Source: Phenylobacterium sp. (GTDB lineage Bacteria > Pseudomonadota > Alphaproteobacteria > Caulobacterales > Caulobacteraceae). From it: a stretch of 64,000 nucleotides of DNA. Location of the stretch: positions 1 through 64,000 of the forward strand of contig NZ_JANINU010000002.1 in NCBI RefSeq assembly GCF_024508875.1, given 5' to 3'. Below the pieces are notes generated by a model, which had not been told where the DNA came from, did not search any database, and saw only the letters and a list, made by a program, of their open reading frames with translations. Shown piece after piece: positions 15,837-24,774 of the stretch (positions are counted from its first letter, which is position 1; every line of letters starts with the position of its first letter). The position numbers and the translations under genes are program-made.

Positions 15837-16032
15837 TGGAATCCCTCCTAACCACACGGCCTGTCCGGCCAAAGGGCGGACAGGGTGAAATCGTGAGTGC
15901 GAACGTCACAGGAAGAATGCCGGCGCGACGCGAGGTCGGCATGATAAGAACTTACTATGCGGACCGTCCCATTTTCGAGGCATAGCCTGGATCGGATGTT
16001 GGGCCGGTACGCGTGCGTAAGGGGGCGCTTTG

Positions 16033-17049
16033 ATGATCGATAAGGCCATCGCGGCGATCTACGCCGGCGTCTTCGATCATCCGCTGGCGCAGTTCCAGGA
16101 CTACCTGTTCGACACGGTGCGCCCTGCCATCGGCTTCGATTCCGCGATCTGGATCACCGGCGTTCACGAGACGAGCCAGACAAACAGCCTTTGGTATCAT
16201 CGCCGCGCCCCCGTCGACGTCGCGGCCTACCTCCGCCATTTCACCGCCGTCGACACGGTGCGCGTTGCGGCGCTCGCGCGTCCGGGCACCGCGTACCGGA
16301 TCGAGGATACGCGTGACATGGCCGACTATTATGCGTCCGAGGTCTACCGCGACATCGGCCGCCGCGGCCGGATGGAGCAGGTGATGGGCATCTCGCAGTT
16401 CAATGCGATCACGCGCCTGTCGCATTACCTCATCGTCTACGGCCACGATCGGGCGCGACCGTTCAAGGACACCGAGCGCGACGCGTTCCAACGTCTTCTG
16501 CCGCACATGATCGCCGCGTGGCGGCACCGTCAGATGTCGGAGATGCTGCAGATACCCCTTCCGCCCGGGGAGACGCAGCGCACGGCCTGCGGCCGCGCGA
16601 TCGCCGACTATCACGGCGTCGTAGAGGCGGCCGACGACGGCTTCGCCACCGTTATCGCCTCCGCGTTTCCGGGCTGGCGCGGGCCAAGGCTGCCGGACGT
16701 GCTGTGCGATTTGTTGGCCCGAGCCGACGACAGCGCCTACATCAGGAGTCTGAATGTGCGCGTCCTTCGCAGCACGCAGTCGTGCGTGCTGACCCTTATA
16801 GGCTCCGAGGCGACGGCGCAGCTGACAACAGCAGAGCTCCGGGCGGCGCAGCTCTACGCGAGCGGCGCCACGCAGGCGGCGATCGCGGAACGCCTTGGCG
16901 TGAGCCAGCATACCATCCGCAACCAGCTGGCGACCGTTTACGATAAGCTCGGCATCCACAACAAGGTCGAGCTATCGCGGCACTTTCCTGAGAGCCAAGC
17001 CCTCGCAGAGTCTGAAACGGCAACGCCTCCGCGCGACACGCTTTGGTGA
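16033..17049 (+). CDS. LuxR-type transcriptional regulator
   Basis: A 338-residue protein. Its C-terminal GerE/LuxR helix-turn-helix (about residues 265-325, LTTAELRAAQLYASGATQAAIAERLGVSQHTIRNQLATVYDKLGI) follows a long N-terminal region without a receiver Asp or an evident autoinducer-binding pattern. What it senses is unknown. The start is ATG 16033 (a TTG immediately precedes it), with AAGGGGG about 8 bp upstream. It is divergent from the sorting-domain protein gene, which it may regulate. Confidence 0.8.
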   Translation: MIDKAIAAIYAGVFDHPLAQFQDYLFDTVRPAIGFDSAIWITGVHETSQTNSLWYHRRAPVDVAAYLRHFTAVDTVRVAALARPGTAYRIEDTRDMADYYASEVYRDIGRRGRMEQVMGISQFNAITRLSHYLIVYGHDRARPFKDTERDAFQRLLPHMIAAWRHRQMSEMLQIPLPPGETQRTACGRAIADYHGVVEAADDGFATVIASAFPGWRGPRLPDVLCDLLARADDSAYIRSLNVRVLRSTQSCVLTLIGSEATAQLTTAELRAAQLYASGATQAAIAERLGVSQHTIRNQLATVYDKLGIHNKVELSRHFPESQALAESETATPPRDTLW

Positions 17050-17178
17050 GGCGAAGCAAACTCAGTACGCCGGCAGGCTCGTAGGCGTAAGCCAAGTTCG
17101 CGAGGACAGGTTTGCGGCGTTCGGTCCGAGAGACGCCGACGCCAGACCGGCGGCCAAAGAATTTAATATGTCGCGCGT

Positions 17179-17223
17179 GCGCCAGTTGCGGAACTTGGGA
17201 CGGAACCCCAGAGCGGACGTTCA
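17179..17223. repeat. 25-bp-period degenerate repeat, copy 2
   Basis: GCGCCA box at 17179, then TGCGGAACTT and AGCGGACGTT units with starts 25 bp apart. It lies in the 237-bp gap between the LuxR gene and the cytochrome c gene. Confidence 0.65.
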
Positions 17224-17286
17224 GGCTCATTACCCATCTCTTGCGATTCGCTGCGAACCCCGCGACGCTCCGGTTGTCGGGGGCAT

Positions 17287-18081
17287 ATGCGTACATCGAT
17301 CAGACGTCTTCTGGCTTCAGCGCTCGCCATCGCGGGGCTTGGTCTGTCCGCCTGCAGCGTCGATAAGAACGAACAGATCGCCCGAGGTGGCGACCTGGCC
17401 CGCGCCTTGGGATGCGCTGATTGTCACGGCGCTGACTTCACCGGTCACAAAGTGTCGCGTAGCGATCAGGTCGCGGTTCTGTATTCCAGCAACCTGACGC
17501 GCGCATTGCCCCTCTACTCGGACGCGGCGTTCCGGACGGTCCTGACAACCGGCGTACGCCCTGACGGTTCTCGGCTCTGGTATATGGACGCCGCACCCTA
17601 TGCCGTGCTGTCGGACGCCGATTTGCGAGACCTGCTGGCGTTTCTGCGCACGCTTGCGCCAACCGGCCCACAACATCCTCGCATCAAGACAACGCCGACC
17701 TTTGAAGAGCTCGTCCGCACGGGCGAGGTGAAGCCTGAGTCTGCGACGCTAGCTGCAGACCTTGCGCATCCGCCGCAGCCCACGACGCCCCCGAACGAGC
17801 GCGGCCGTTACCTGGCGCGGGCTTATTGCGCCGGGTGTCATGCCCCGAGCCTGCGCGGCTTCACGCCTCCGCAGCCTGGCGATCCACCCGATCTCGCCGC
17901 CGTCACGGCGTATTCCAAGGAAGACTTCCGCTCCTTGATATCCAGGGGCCAGGGGCTGGAGGGCCACGATATCAAAGACATGGCGGAGGCCGCACGGAAG
18001 CGCTTCAGCCATCTGCCCGTTGAGGATATTGACGCGATATATGACTACCTGACCCGTTGGGCTCTGACGCGCTCTGGCTGA
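17287..18081 (+). CDS. Diheme c-type cytochrome, predicted lipoprotein
   Basis: A 264-residue protein with a lipoprotein signal peptide (LSAC, lipidated Cys23) and two CXXCH heme sites, CADCH at 43-47 and CAGCH at 181-185. The two-domain layout is that of diheme electron-transfer cytochromes that accompany periplasmic dehydrogenases. No partner dehydrogenase is adjacent, so its electron donor is unknown. It stands alone between copies of the 25-bp-period repeat. Confidence 0.88.
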   Translation: MRTSIRRLLASALAIAGLGLSACSVDKNEQIARGGDLARALGCADCHGADFTGHKVSRSDQVAVLYSSNLTRALPLYSDAAFRTVLTTGVRPDGSRLWYMDAAPYAVLSDADLRDLLAFLRTLAPTGPQHPRIKTTPTFEELVRTGEVKPESATLAADLAHPPQPTTPPNERGRYLARAYCAGCHAPSLRGFTPPQPGDPPDLAAVTAYSKEDFRSLISRGQGLEGHDIKDMAEAARKRFSHLPVEDIDAIYDYLTRWALTRSG

Positions 18082-18107
18082 GCGCATATCGTGGTGACGG
18101 AAGTACG

Positions 18108-18150
18108 CGCCACAAGCGGCCATCAGGATCGGACCGATAACCGGACCTTC
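18108..18150. repeat. 25-bp-period degenerate repeat, copy 3
   Basis: GCGCCA box, then AGCGGCCATC and ACCGGACCTT units with starts 25 bp apart and a GGATCGGACCG spacer. It lies just after the cytochrome c gene. Confidence 0.65.
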
Positions 18151-18193
18151 GGCGGCTCTCTGCCTCACCGACCACGCCCGATCGCAAGACGAC

Positions 18194-18640
18194 TCAGACG
18201 CTAGCAGCGACCGGTACTCGGAATGGCGCGCCCAATCGGTTGAAGGCGTTCATCGCGGCGATTGCGATTGTGAGGTCGACAAGTTCCTTCGGTTGGAACG
18301 CTGCTGACGCCGCGGCGTAGGCCTCGTCCGAGGCATGAGTTTCGCTCACGCAGGTCACTTCCTCCGCCCAGGCGAGCGCAGCCCGCTCAATCTCGGAAAA
18401 GAGCTGCCCGACTTCGTCCCAGACGGGCACAAGCGCGATCTTGTCGACCGACATGGTCTTACGCAGATCGCGGCTGTGCAGATCGATGCAGTGGGCGCAG
18501 CCGTTGATCTGCGACACGCGAAGGAACACGAGGTGAATCAGCTCCGCTGGGAGGCTCGTGCGGTTCACCACGTAGTGGTGGACGCCATAGAGCGCCTTGG
18601 CGCCCTCTGGGGCGACATGGGACCAGTTCAAGCGCGGCAT
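18194..18640 (-). CDS. Carboxymuconolactone decarboxylase-family protein (AhpD-like)
   Basis: A 148-residue protein with the alkylhydroperoxidase core INGCAHCIDLH: redox pair C48/C51 and H55. Stand-alone proteins of this kind often reduce peroxides or act on reactive carbonyls, and the usual partners (AhpC, sigma factor) are absent here. The C-terminal helix VDLTIAIAAMNAFNRL is also typical. Start ATG 18640 follows AGGAGA 5 bp upstream; upstream in-frame Met codons lack a ribosome site. Confidence 0.88.
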   Translation of the reverse strand: MPRLNWSHVAPEGAKALYGVHHYVVNRTSLPAELIHLVFLRVSQINGCAHCIDLHSRDLRKTMSVDKIALVPVWDEVGQLFSEIERAALAWAEEVTCVSETHASDEAYAAASAAFQPKELVDLTIAIAAMNAFNRLGAPFRVPVAASV

Positions 18641-18731
18641 GGGATCTCCTGGCATAGGCTTTGATCCCAAGACGCGCGGCAGATCCTTGCTGTGACATCA
18701 AGCGCTGCGGGCGCTCGGCAGAGGGCGGCGC

Positions 18732-18776
18732 TGCGCCAGAAAGGCGACATGGGAACCAGTGCGGGCAGCGGACCTT
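18732..18776. repeat. 25-bp-period degenerate repeat, copy 4
   Basis: GCGCCA box with AGGCGACATG and AGCGGACCTT units whose starts are 25 bp apart. More decayed than copies 1 and 8. Confidence 0.55.
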
Positions 18777-18876
18777 TAACCGCCGTGCCCGTGAGGACCG
18801 CCATCGCCCCCTCACATGCGGTTCGCGATGTCCGCTCTCTGGCTCAGATACCGTCTCGGGGGCAGAGGACTGTTCG

Positions 18877-18919
18877 GCGCCAATACCGGACCTTCGGGAT
18901 CACGCTAGGAGCCGACCTT
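18877..18919. repeat. 25-bp-period degenerate repeat, copy 5
   Basis: GCGCCA box, then ACCGGACCTT and AGCCGACCTT units with starts 25 bp apart and a GGGATCACG spacer. Confidence 0.6.
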
Positions 18920-18948
18920 TGTGGTTCCCGGACTGCAGAGGCTCACCC

Positions 18949-20001
18949 CTACGATGGCAGCGAGAGTTCGGCGATGCCGATACCGCGCTCGCCCTTCACG
19001 GCATACAAGAGGAACGTTCGGCCGCACTCAACGAAGATCGCCGGATCGCGCAACTGATTGACCTCGGCGTTGATGGCGCTGCGATGGGACGGCCTGGCGG
19101 GCAAGTCCCCGCCCTCCCACGGTCGCTTGGCCCGCAGGACTTCGACCGGTTCGCTCGCCGTCCAGGCCTTCCAGTCGGGCGTGAGCGCGACCGTCGAGGC
19201 GTAGATTCGCTCGGGCGCGTCGCCGACACGGGTCCAGAAGACGTAAAGGGTATCGCCGCGCACCAACAGGGCGCTGTGCCGTTGGTCAGGCCTGAACAAC
19301 GTCGTGCCGACCTCGAACGGCGTGAGACCGTCCTTGGAGCGCAGGAATTGTCCCGGCATCGCCATGGCGTATTTCCAGCCTCGGTGATCGAACACCCGCA
19401 TGTAGGCAGGCCCCAGCGTCGGGCCGCCCAGCGCCTCGAAGTTCAAGCCGTCTCTGGAGACCGCCACGCGTGTACGCTGGACGCCGAACTCGGCAAGCCC
19501 GTGGTAGTACATGACGATCCGGCGGTGGGCCTCGTCCACATGCACGTCGGGCGAAGCGACATGGGGCAGGCTGGCGTCCTCCAGCGGCGTCGGGATATGG
19601 GCGAACTCCACGGGATCGCGTCGCTGCGCCAAGTCCTTGAGGCGCATGATGGCCTCGGGGGTCCCGACGAGGTGCGCGGGCAGCTTGGCTTTGGCGAAGT
19701 GAAGCGTACCGGGCGCATAGACCTTCCACGGCCCTTCCAGGTCATCGGCATAGGCCAGCCGGATGTAATCGCCCTTGTGATCGGCGAAGTAGAGGTAGTA
19801 GCGGCCGAGCCGGTTCGGCAGCCACGACGGCGCGGCGATCAGCGAGGGGCCCTCGATGTTCGAGCCCATCCGCCCATCCATGCCCGGCGCGATGATCGGC
19901 CGATCCACCAGTCGGCGCACGCCATAGCCGCCCGCTGCGAAGGCCGGGCCGCCCAGCGCCGCGAGGCCTAGCCCGGTGACGGCGCCCCGTCGCGAAAGCA
20001 T
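18949..20001 (-). CDS. Exported beta-propeller protein resembling family-43 glycoside hydrolases
   Basis: A 350-residue exported protein with a twin-arginine-like N-terminus (SRRGAVTGLGLAALGG). The body has five-bladed propeller features of the GH43/GH68 type: PIIAPGMDGRMGSNIEGPSLIAAP, RYYLYFADHKGDYIRLAYADDLEGPWKVY, SPDVHVDEAHRRIVMYYHG and RDPAIFVECGRTFLLYAV. Whether the catalytic acids are complete cannot be judged by eye, so it may be a non-catalytic homologue. ATG 20001 comes 2 bases after the upstream stop. It is the last gene of the leftward operon that starts at 28470. Confidence 0.7.
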   Translation of the reverse strand: MLSRRGAVTGLGLAALGGPAFAAGGYGVRRLVDRPIIAPGMDGRMGSNIEGPSLIAAPSWLPNRLGRYYLYFADHKGDYIRLAYADDLEGPWKVYAPGTLHFAKAKLPAHLVGTPEAIMRLKDLAQRRDPVEFAHIPTPLEDASLPHVASPDVHVDEAHRRIVMYYHGLAEFGVQRTRVAVSRDGLNFEALGGPTLGPAYMRVFDHRGWKYAMAMPGQFLRSKDGLTPFEVGTTLFRPDQRHSALLVRGDTLYVFWTRVGDAPERIYASTVALTPDWKAWTASEPVEVLRAKRPWEGGDLPARPSHRSAINAEVNQLRDPAIFVECGRTFLLYAVKGERGIGIAELSLPS

Positions 20002-20003
20002 GC

Positions 20004-21629
20004 CTATTTCCCCGATGGGCGCTTGATTGAGCACACGAAGCTTGCAGCGTCCGTCGCATCGCCGTCGCCACGTCGCCATGCCCTGGCGGGATAGGCGCAC
20101 AGCGGCCGCTGCATGGCCACGCCCTTGGCCGGTGCGTTCTCGACATAGCGCGTCGCGATCACCTGGCTGGGCGCCGCACCTTTTTCCACCCAGTCGGTCA
20201 GCGCTGCGAAGAGGTCGTGCCGCGCGCTGGCCGAGGGCGGTGGGACCGCTCCACCATTCGCCGCGTTGAATACCCCGGGCCCCTCGCCGCCGCCGCAGTG
20301 CGAGAACCCTGGCGCCATGAACAGCCGCGCGAAGGTCTGCGCCTCGTCGACGCCGCCCGCCTCCCGCGCCACCCGGTCATAGAAGGCCACCGACTGGTCA
20401 GGCGGCACCAGGGCGTCGGCCCAGCCGTGATAGATGATCAGCTTGCCGCCCCGGGCGCGGAAGTCGCGCAGGGATCCGCGCGTGGCGTCGTTGACGATGG
20501 GCCCGAGCTCCGCGTCGACCTTGGCCATATCGCTTTCGACCTGGAATTTCGACCAGTCCCAATCACGACCGAACACCCACTTGAAGAGGCTGACGAAGGG
20601 CGGCTGTCCGTTGGGACGCGACTGAAGGAAATTCCAGTCGAACAGACCCGTCGCCTCGCTGCCCGGCAGCCAGCCGTAAAACATCGGCCGCCCCTTCCGA
20701 TCGGTCGGGCCGGCATAGAAGGCCCGCGCCGTCATCACCTCGCCAGGCGTAAGGCAGTTGGCGAGATCGCTATCGTGGCACTGCAGAACCGCGGGGTCGA
20801 ACTTGCAGGCCTTCGGATCGCCGATGAAGCTGTCGCTCACGAGGCCGCTTCCGGCGCCGCCGCACTCCTTGAGGGCCGCATTGCTGAGCAGCCGCAGCTT
20901 CACCCCTGAAAGCCGACGGCCTGGGTGCAGATTGGCGGCGAGATCATTGGCCAACACGGCGGCATGGCCCCAGGTCCGATTAATGACCGGCGCACCCACG
21001 AGGATGCCGTCGTAGTCCCGCGGATAGTAGAGCGCCTCAATCAGCCCCTCCTGTCCGCCTGTCGAACAGCCGGTGTAGTAGGCGCGCCGCACGGGCGCGC
21101 CATAGAAGGCCTCAGCGATGGCTTTGCCGGTCACCGTCATCGCGTGCGTAGAGCGGTGCCCCCAATCGCGCCACTTCTGAGGCTGCCCGATCAGCGCGTC
21201 GCCTTCCAGCGGTGTCGCCGGCGCCGTTCCCGTGTCGGTGACGGCCGTGGCGTAGCCGCGTCGCAGGCCCGCCGTCATAGGGCCGTAGCCAGCGGCCAGG
21301 ACGCCGCCGAAACCACCGTTGCCATTGCCATGAAAGACACCCTGCCAGCTGCTGAGCGGCAGCCATATCTCCACGCCGACATCCGAGCCGGGGCCAGTGC
21401 TCACCGAGGCCACCACCCGGCAGAATGCCGGCAGGTCCGGCGTCCGGACCGCACCCATTCCGGCGAACCCGCCCGCGGGCGTCACGTCGGCGCTCTTGAT
21501 CACGGTGTTGGGAAGCCTGACGTCGTTGAGCGCCTCGCACGTGGCGGCTGCGGCCGGCGCCGCGAGCGTCATCGCCAGGAGGCCCGCTGCGGAGGCGAGA
21601 GTGCGTCGGGTCGGCCGAATAGGGTTCAT
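20004..21629 (-). CDS. Tannase/feruloyl esterase family hydrolase
   Basis: A 541-residue exported esterase with a signal peptide (TLASAAGLLAMTLAAPAAAA). It shows the family's CS-D-HC arrangement: nucleophile in GCSTGGQE, Asp in HGWADALVPP and His in FSHCGGGEGP, where the two Cys form the disulfide next to the active site. The family cleaves phenolic or other bulky esters in the periplasm. It sits 1 base downstream of a second esterase gene. Exact ester substrate unknown. Confidence 0.92.
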   Translation of the reverse strand: MNPIRPTRRTLASAAGLLAMTLAAPAAAATCEALNDVRLPNTVIKSADVTPAGGFAGMGAVRTPDLPAFCRVVASVSTGPGSDVGVEIWLPLSSWQGVFHGNGNGGFGGVLAAGYGPMTAGLRRGYATAVTDTGTAPATPLEGDALIGQPQKWRDWGHRSTHAMTVTGKAIAEAFYGAPVRRAYYTGCSTGGQEGLIEALYYPRDYDGILVGAPVINRTWGHAAVLANDLAANLHPGRRLSGVKLRLLSNAALKECGGAGSGLVSDSFIGDPKACKFDPAVLQCHDSDLANCLTPGEVMTARAFYAGPTDRKGRPMFYGWLPGSEATGLFDWNFLQSRPNGQPPFVSLFKWVFGRDWDWSKFQVESDMAKVDAELGPIVNDATRGSLRDFRARGGKLIIYHGWADALVPPDQSVAFYDRVAREAGGVDEAQTFARLFMAPGFSHCGGGEGPGVFNAANGGAVPPPSASARHDLFAALTDWVEKGAAPSQVIATRYVENAPAKGVAMQRPLCAYPARAWRRGDGDATDAASFVCSIKRPSGK

Positions 21630-21630
21630 C

Positions 21631-22632
21631 TCATGAGCCTCGGATGCGGCGGTGGTCTTGGGTCTGCGTCGTCAGGCCGGCGGCGCGCTTGCGCTCGTCC
21701 ATGACGGCGCGCGCTTCGCTCACCTGCCGGTCGATCCAGGCGGGCGGATCGATCTGGCGGCCAATGAAGCCCAGCGCGTCGGTAAGGCGCGGCCCAAGCG
21801 ACGGGCCCACATGGTCGGCGCCCCGGACCAGGCGGTATTCGTGCGCGATCCCGGCGTCGAACAGCACCCTGTGGAGGAACTCGACCCCCTCGTTCAGGTA
21901 AAGCATGTCCTGGTCGCCGACCTCGATGTAGACGCCCAGATCGATCAGGCGCCTGGGATCACGCCGGGCGATCGTCGCGGGGTTGTTCTCGGCCCAATAG
22001 GCGGCGTCGACCGGCGCGCCGAACAGGCTTTCGTATATCTCGTCGGATCGCCAGAATTTGACGCGGGGGCCGACCTCGCTCCAGGCGAGGGCCGGTTCGA
22101 CCGCCGGCTCCACGGCCGCGACGGCGCCAAAGATCTCTGGATGCTTGAAGGCCAGCCGGAGACTGCCGAGCCCGCCCATGGACCATCCGCCCACGAAGGT
22201 TCGTTCGCGGCTCTGAGCGACTGGAAGGGTCGCGCGCAGGTGGGGGAGCAGGTCGCGGACGATAAAGCTTTCCCACCGTTCGGAGCCGTCGCGATAGTCC
22301 ATGTAGAGCGAGCGTCGGGCCGCTGGCGTCGCGATCACGGTGGGTGCGATCCGCCCCTCCGCCATGGCGCGATCGATGACGTTGGCAAAGCGCGCGATAT
22401 CCTTCTCGGATCCGTCGCCACCGTGCAGCAGAAGCATCAGCGGATAAGGCGTGTCTGGCCGCGCCCGATAGCCGTTCGGCAGGTAGACGCCGACCCGCAC
22501 CTCGCCGGAGATGTGGACGGATCGCAGCCGATCCAGCTTCAGCCGCCCCTTCCCCTCCTCCTCCGCCACGGCGCCAGCCGGCGCGCCGGCGGTGGTGACG
22601 GCCAGCGCCGCAAGATCTCTTCGCCTGATCAT
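21631..22632 (-). CDS. Exported esterase (esterase D/IroE-like alpha/beta fold)
   Basis: A 333-residue serine hydrolase of the putative-esterase type. It has a short export signal (RRRDLAALAVTTAGAPAGAVAE, Tat-like), a strand/loop LMLLLHGGDGSEKD, the nucleophile elbow GGWSMGGLGSLR, an Asp in EVGDQDML and a His in RGADHVGPSLGP. ATG 22632 overlaps the ligase stop by 4 bp (ATGA). Two consecutive exported esterases in one operon suggest stepwise release of a carboxylic acid. Confidence 0.85.
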   Translation of the reverse strand: MIRRRDLAALAVTTAGAPAGAVAEEEGKGRLKLDRLRSVHISGEVRVGVYLPNGYRARPDTPYPLMLLLHGGDGSEKDIARFANVIDRAMAEGRIAPTVIATPAARRSLYMDYRDGSERWESFIVRDLLPHLRATLPVAQSRERTFVGGWSMGGLGSLRLAFKHPEIFGAVAAVEPAVEPALAWSEVGPRVKFWRSDEIYESLFGAPVDAAYWAENNPATIARRDPRRLIDLGVYIEVGDQDMLYLNEGVEFLHRVLFDAGIAHEYRLVRGADHVGPSLGPRLTDALGFIGRQIDPPAWIDRQVSEARAVMDERKRAAGLTTQTQDHRRIRGS

Positions 22633-24638
22633 GTGGGGGCCTTCGTCCGCCAGGCCTCGGCCTGGGCTTGGTACCAGCCAACCACATCGGGGTTTTCGAT
22701 CCCATCCAGATTGATCACCTTGGCCACCGGCCAACCCTGGAAGAGACGCTTCACCGGCAGCTCCTGCTTCTTACCGGACAGGGTGCGCGGGACGCCGGGC
22801 GCCGCGATGAAGGCGTCGGGCACGAAGCGGGGCGACAGCGCCTCGCGGATCGCAGCGGCCATGTCGGCTTCCAGCACGGCATCCAACGCGCGCCCCTCCA
22901 CCGGAACCACGAACATCAACAGCGCACTGCCGCCCGCCCCATCCTCGAGGTCGATCACCAGGCTGTCCGCGACGTCCGGAAGCCGCTCAACCGCGGAATA
23001 GAGTTCCGCCGTCCCCATCCGCAGGCCGTTCCGGTTGATCGTCGCGTCGCTGCGGCCGCTGATGCGGCACCCGCCATCCGCATCGATCTGCAGCCAATCC
23101 CCGTGCCGCCAGACACCGGGCCACGCGGCGAAGTACGACGCCCGATAGCGGCTGCCGTCCTCATCGCCCCAGAAGAACAGCGGCATGCTGGGGAAGGGTC
23201 GCGTGCAGACGAGTTCGCCAACCTGTCCCACGACGGACTGGCCGACCTCGTCCCAGGCTTCGACGGCCGCGCCAAGATGTCGGCATTGCAGCCGTCCGGG
23301 CGTCGCGGGCAGCTCGCGGTTGCCCGACAGGAAGGCCGCGGCGATGTCGGTCCCGCCCGAGATGTTGCACCACCAGATGCCTGGGCGCCCGAGGGCGGCG
23401 AACGCCGCCCCGCCCCAGGCCTCGACCTCGGGCGGCAGCGGCGACCCGGTGCTGCCCAGGGCCCGCACGGCGCTGAGATCGCCCAGGTCGCCGAGGGCCA
23501 AATCAGCCTTGCGGCAATTGATGAAGAAGGCCGCTCCGGCCCCGAACCACGTCACGCCGTGGCGAGCTGCGAAGCGCCAGAGTGGGCTCCAGTCCGCCGC
23601 GCCCCTGCCGCCGCCCGGCGAGCCATCGAAGAGACAGATGGTCGTCCCGCTCAAGAGACCGCCGACCTGCTGGTTCCACATCACCCAGCCGGTGGCGCTA
23701 TACCAGTGGAACCGCTCTCCCAACGTATTGGGCGCGTAGCTCGGCCCAAGGTCGAGGTGCATGTTGCCGACGTAGGCGGCGAGCAGGACGCCGCCATGCC
23801 CATGAACGAGAGCCTTGGGCAGGCCCGTCGTGCCGCTGGAGTAGAGGATCCATAAGGGATGAGCGAACGGTAGCCACTCCGGCTCGAAGCTTGCGACCTC
23901 GCCATCGTCGCGCGCCTGGGCGACCGCGAAATCTATGGCGCCGTCGATCTCGGCGTCGCCATGTCCCGCGCGGATGACGAACAGCGCCTGCAGGCTCGGC
24001 AGGCCGCGGCGGATGTCCTGCACCGTCGCGGCGCGGTCGCGCGGCCGGCCCCCGTAGTAGACGCCGTCGATCGCGATCAGCGCCTTGGGCGATACCTGGC
24101 GGAAGCGGTCGAGGACAGCGGGCGTTCCCATGTCCGGAGAGCACAAGGTCCAGACCGCGCCCAGACTGGCGCAGGCCAGCATGGCGACCACCGCCTCGGG
24201 CGCGTTCGGCAGGTAGGCCGCCACCCGGTCCCCTCGTCCGACGCCGATGCGGCGAAGCTCAAGGGCGAGCGAAGCGGTGCGCCTGCGAAGCTCCGCCCAG
24301 CTCACCTCGACGACACGGCCCGTCTCGTCCTCCGCCACGATCGCCGGCTGCCGCGCGGCCTGCGCCAGCTCCGCGTGGCGGAAGACCTGGCGGGCATAGT
24401 TGACCTGGGCGCCTTCGAACCAGGCGGCATCGGGCATCTCGCCACGCACCACCGCGCGGTAGGGCGACGGCGACTGCATGCCGCCATAGGCCCAGATGCT
24501 CTCCCAGAAGGCGGCAGGCTCGGTCGTAGACCAGCTCCACAGCGACTCGTAGTCCCGGAACGCGAGACGGTATTCGCGCTCCAGCCAGTCCCGATAGAGC
24601 GCGAGCTGGGGAATGGGGTCGGCCTTGTGGCCCGGCAT
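22629..24638 (-). CDS. Acetoacetate-CoA ligase family enzyme
   Basis: A 669-residue ANL-superfamily ligase with the long N-terminal region of acetoacetyl-CoA synthetases (FWESIWAYGG). It has the ATP loop YSSGTTGLPKALVHGHGG, the adenylate motif SGGTD, HGDWLQIDADGGCRISGRSDATINRNGLRMG, and the catalytic lysine region TLSGKKQELPVKRL near the C-terminus. Family members activate acetoacetate or related acids with ATP and CoA. In this operon it more likely activates the acid released by the two esterases; that is inference. It is 136 bp downstream of the TonB receptor gene. Confidence 0.88.
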   Translation of the reverse strand: MPGHKADPIPQLALYRDWLEREYRLAFRDYESLWSWSTTEPAAFWESIWAYGGMQSPSPYRAVVRGEMPDAAWFEGAQVNYARQVFRHAELAQAARQPAIVAEDETGRVVEVSWAELRRRTASLALELRRIGVGRGDRVAAYLPNAPEAVVAMLACASLGAVWTLCSPDMGTPAVLDRFRQVSPKALIAIDGVYYGGRPRDRAATVQDIRRGLPSLQALFVIRAGHGDAEIDGAIDFAVAQARDDGEVASFEPEWLPFAHPLWILYSSGTTGLPKALVHGHGGVLLAAYVGNMHLDLGPSYAPNTLGERFHWYSATGWVMWNQQVGGLLSGTTICLFDGSPGGGRGAADWSPLWRFAARHGVTWFGAGAAFFINCRKADLALGDLGDLSAVRALGSTGSPLPPEVEAWGGAAFAALGRPGIWWCNISGGTDIAAAFLSGNRELPATPGRLQCRHLGAAVEAWDEVGQSVVGQVGELVCTRPFPSMPLFFWGDEDGSRYRASYFAAWPGVWRHGDWLQIDADGGCRISGRSDATINRNGLRMGTAELYSAVERLPDVADSLVIDLEDGAGGSALLMFVVPVEGRALDAVLEADMAAAIREALSPRFVPDAFIAAPGVPRTLSGKKQELPVKRLFQGWPVAKVINLDGIENPDVVGWYQAQAEAWRTKAPT

Positions 24639-24774
24639 GGCAAGATTCCGTGGAAGTGCGCCTCGGCGGCGGGCAGGAGCAGTGGGTGCGGGCCGCCGCC
24701 CACACCCACAGAGCCAACCGTCAAGCGGAGGGCCGTAAGCTCAGCCGCGAGGAGGCGGAGCTCATTCAGTCGGG

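Larger units (their letters stand above)
18641..18948. other. Gene-free gap carrying two repeat copies
   Basis: 308 bp with no plausible gene. It contains two copies of the 25-bp-period repeat (18732-18776 and 18877-18919) in the same orientation. Confidence 0.6.
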
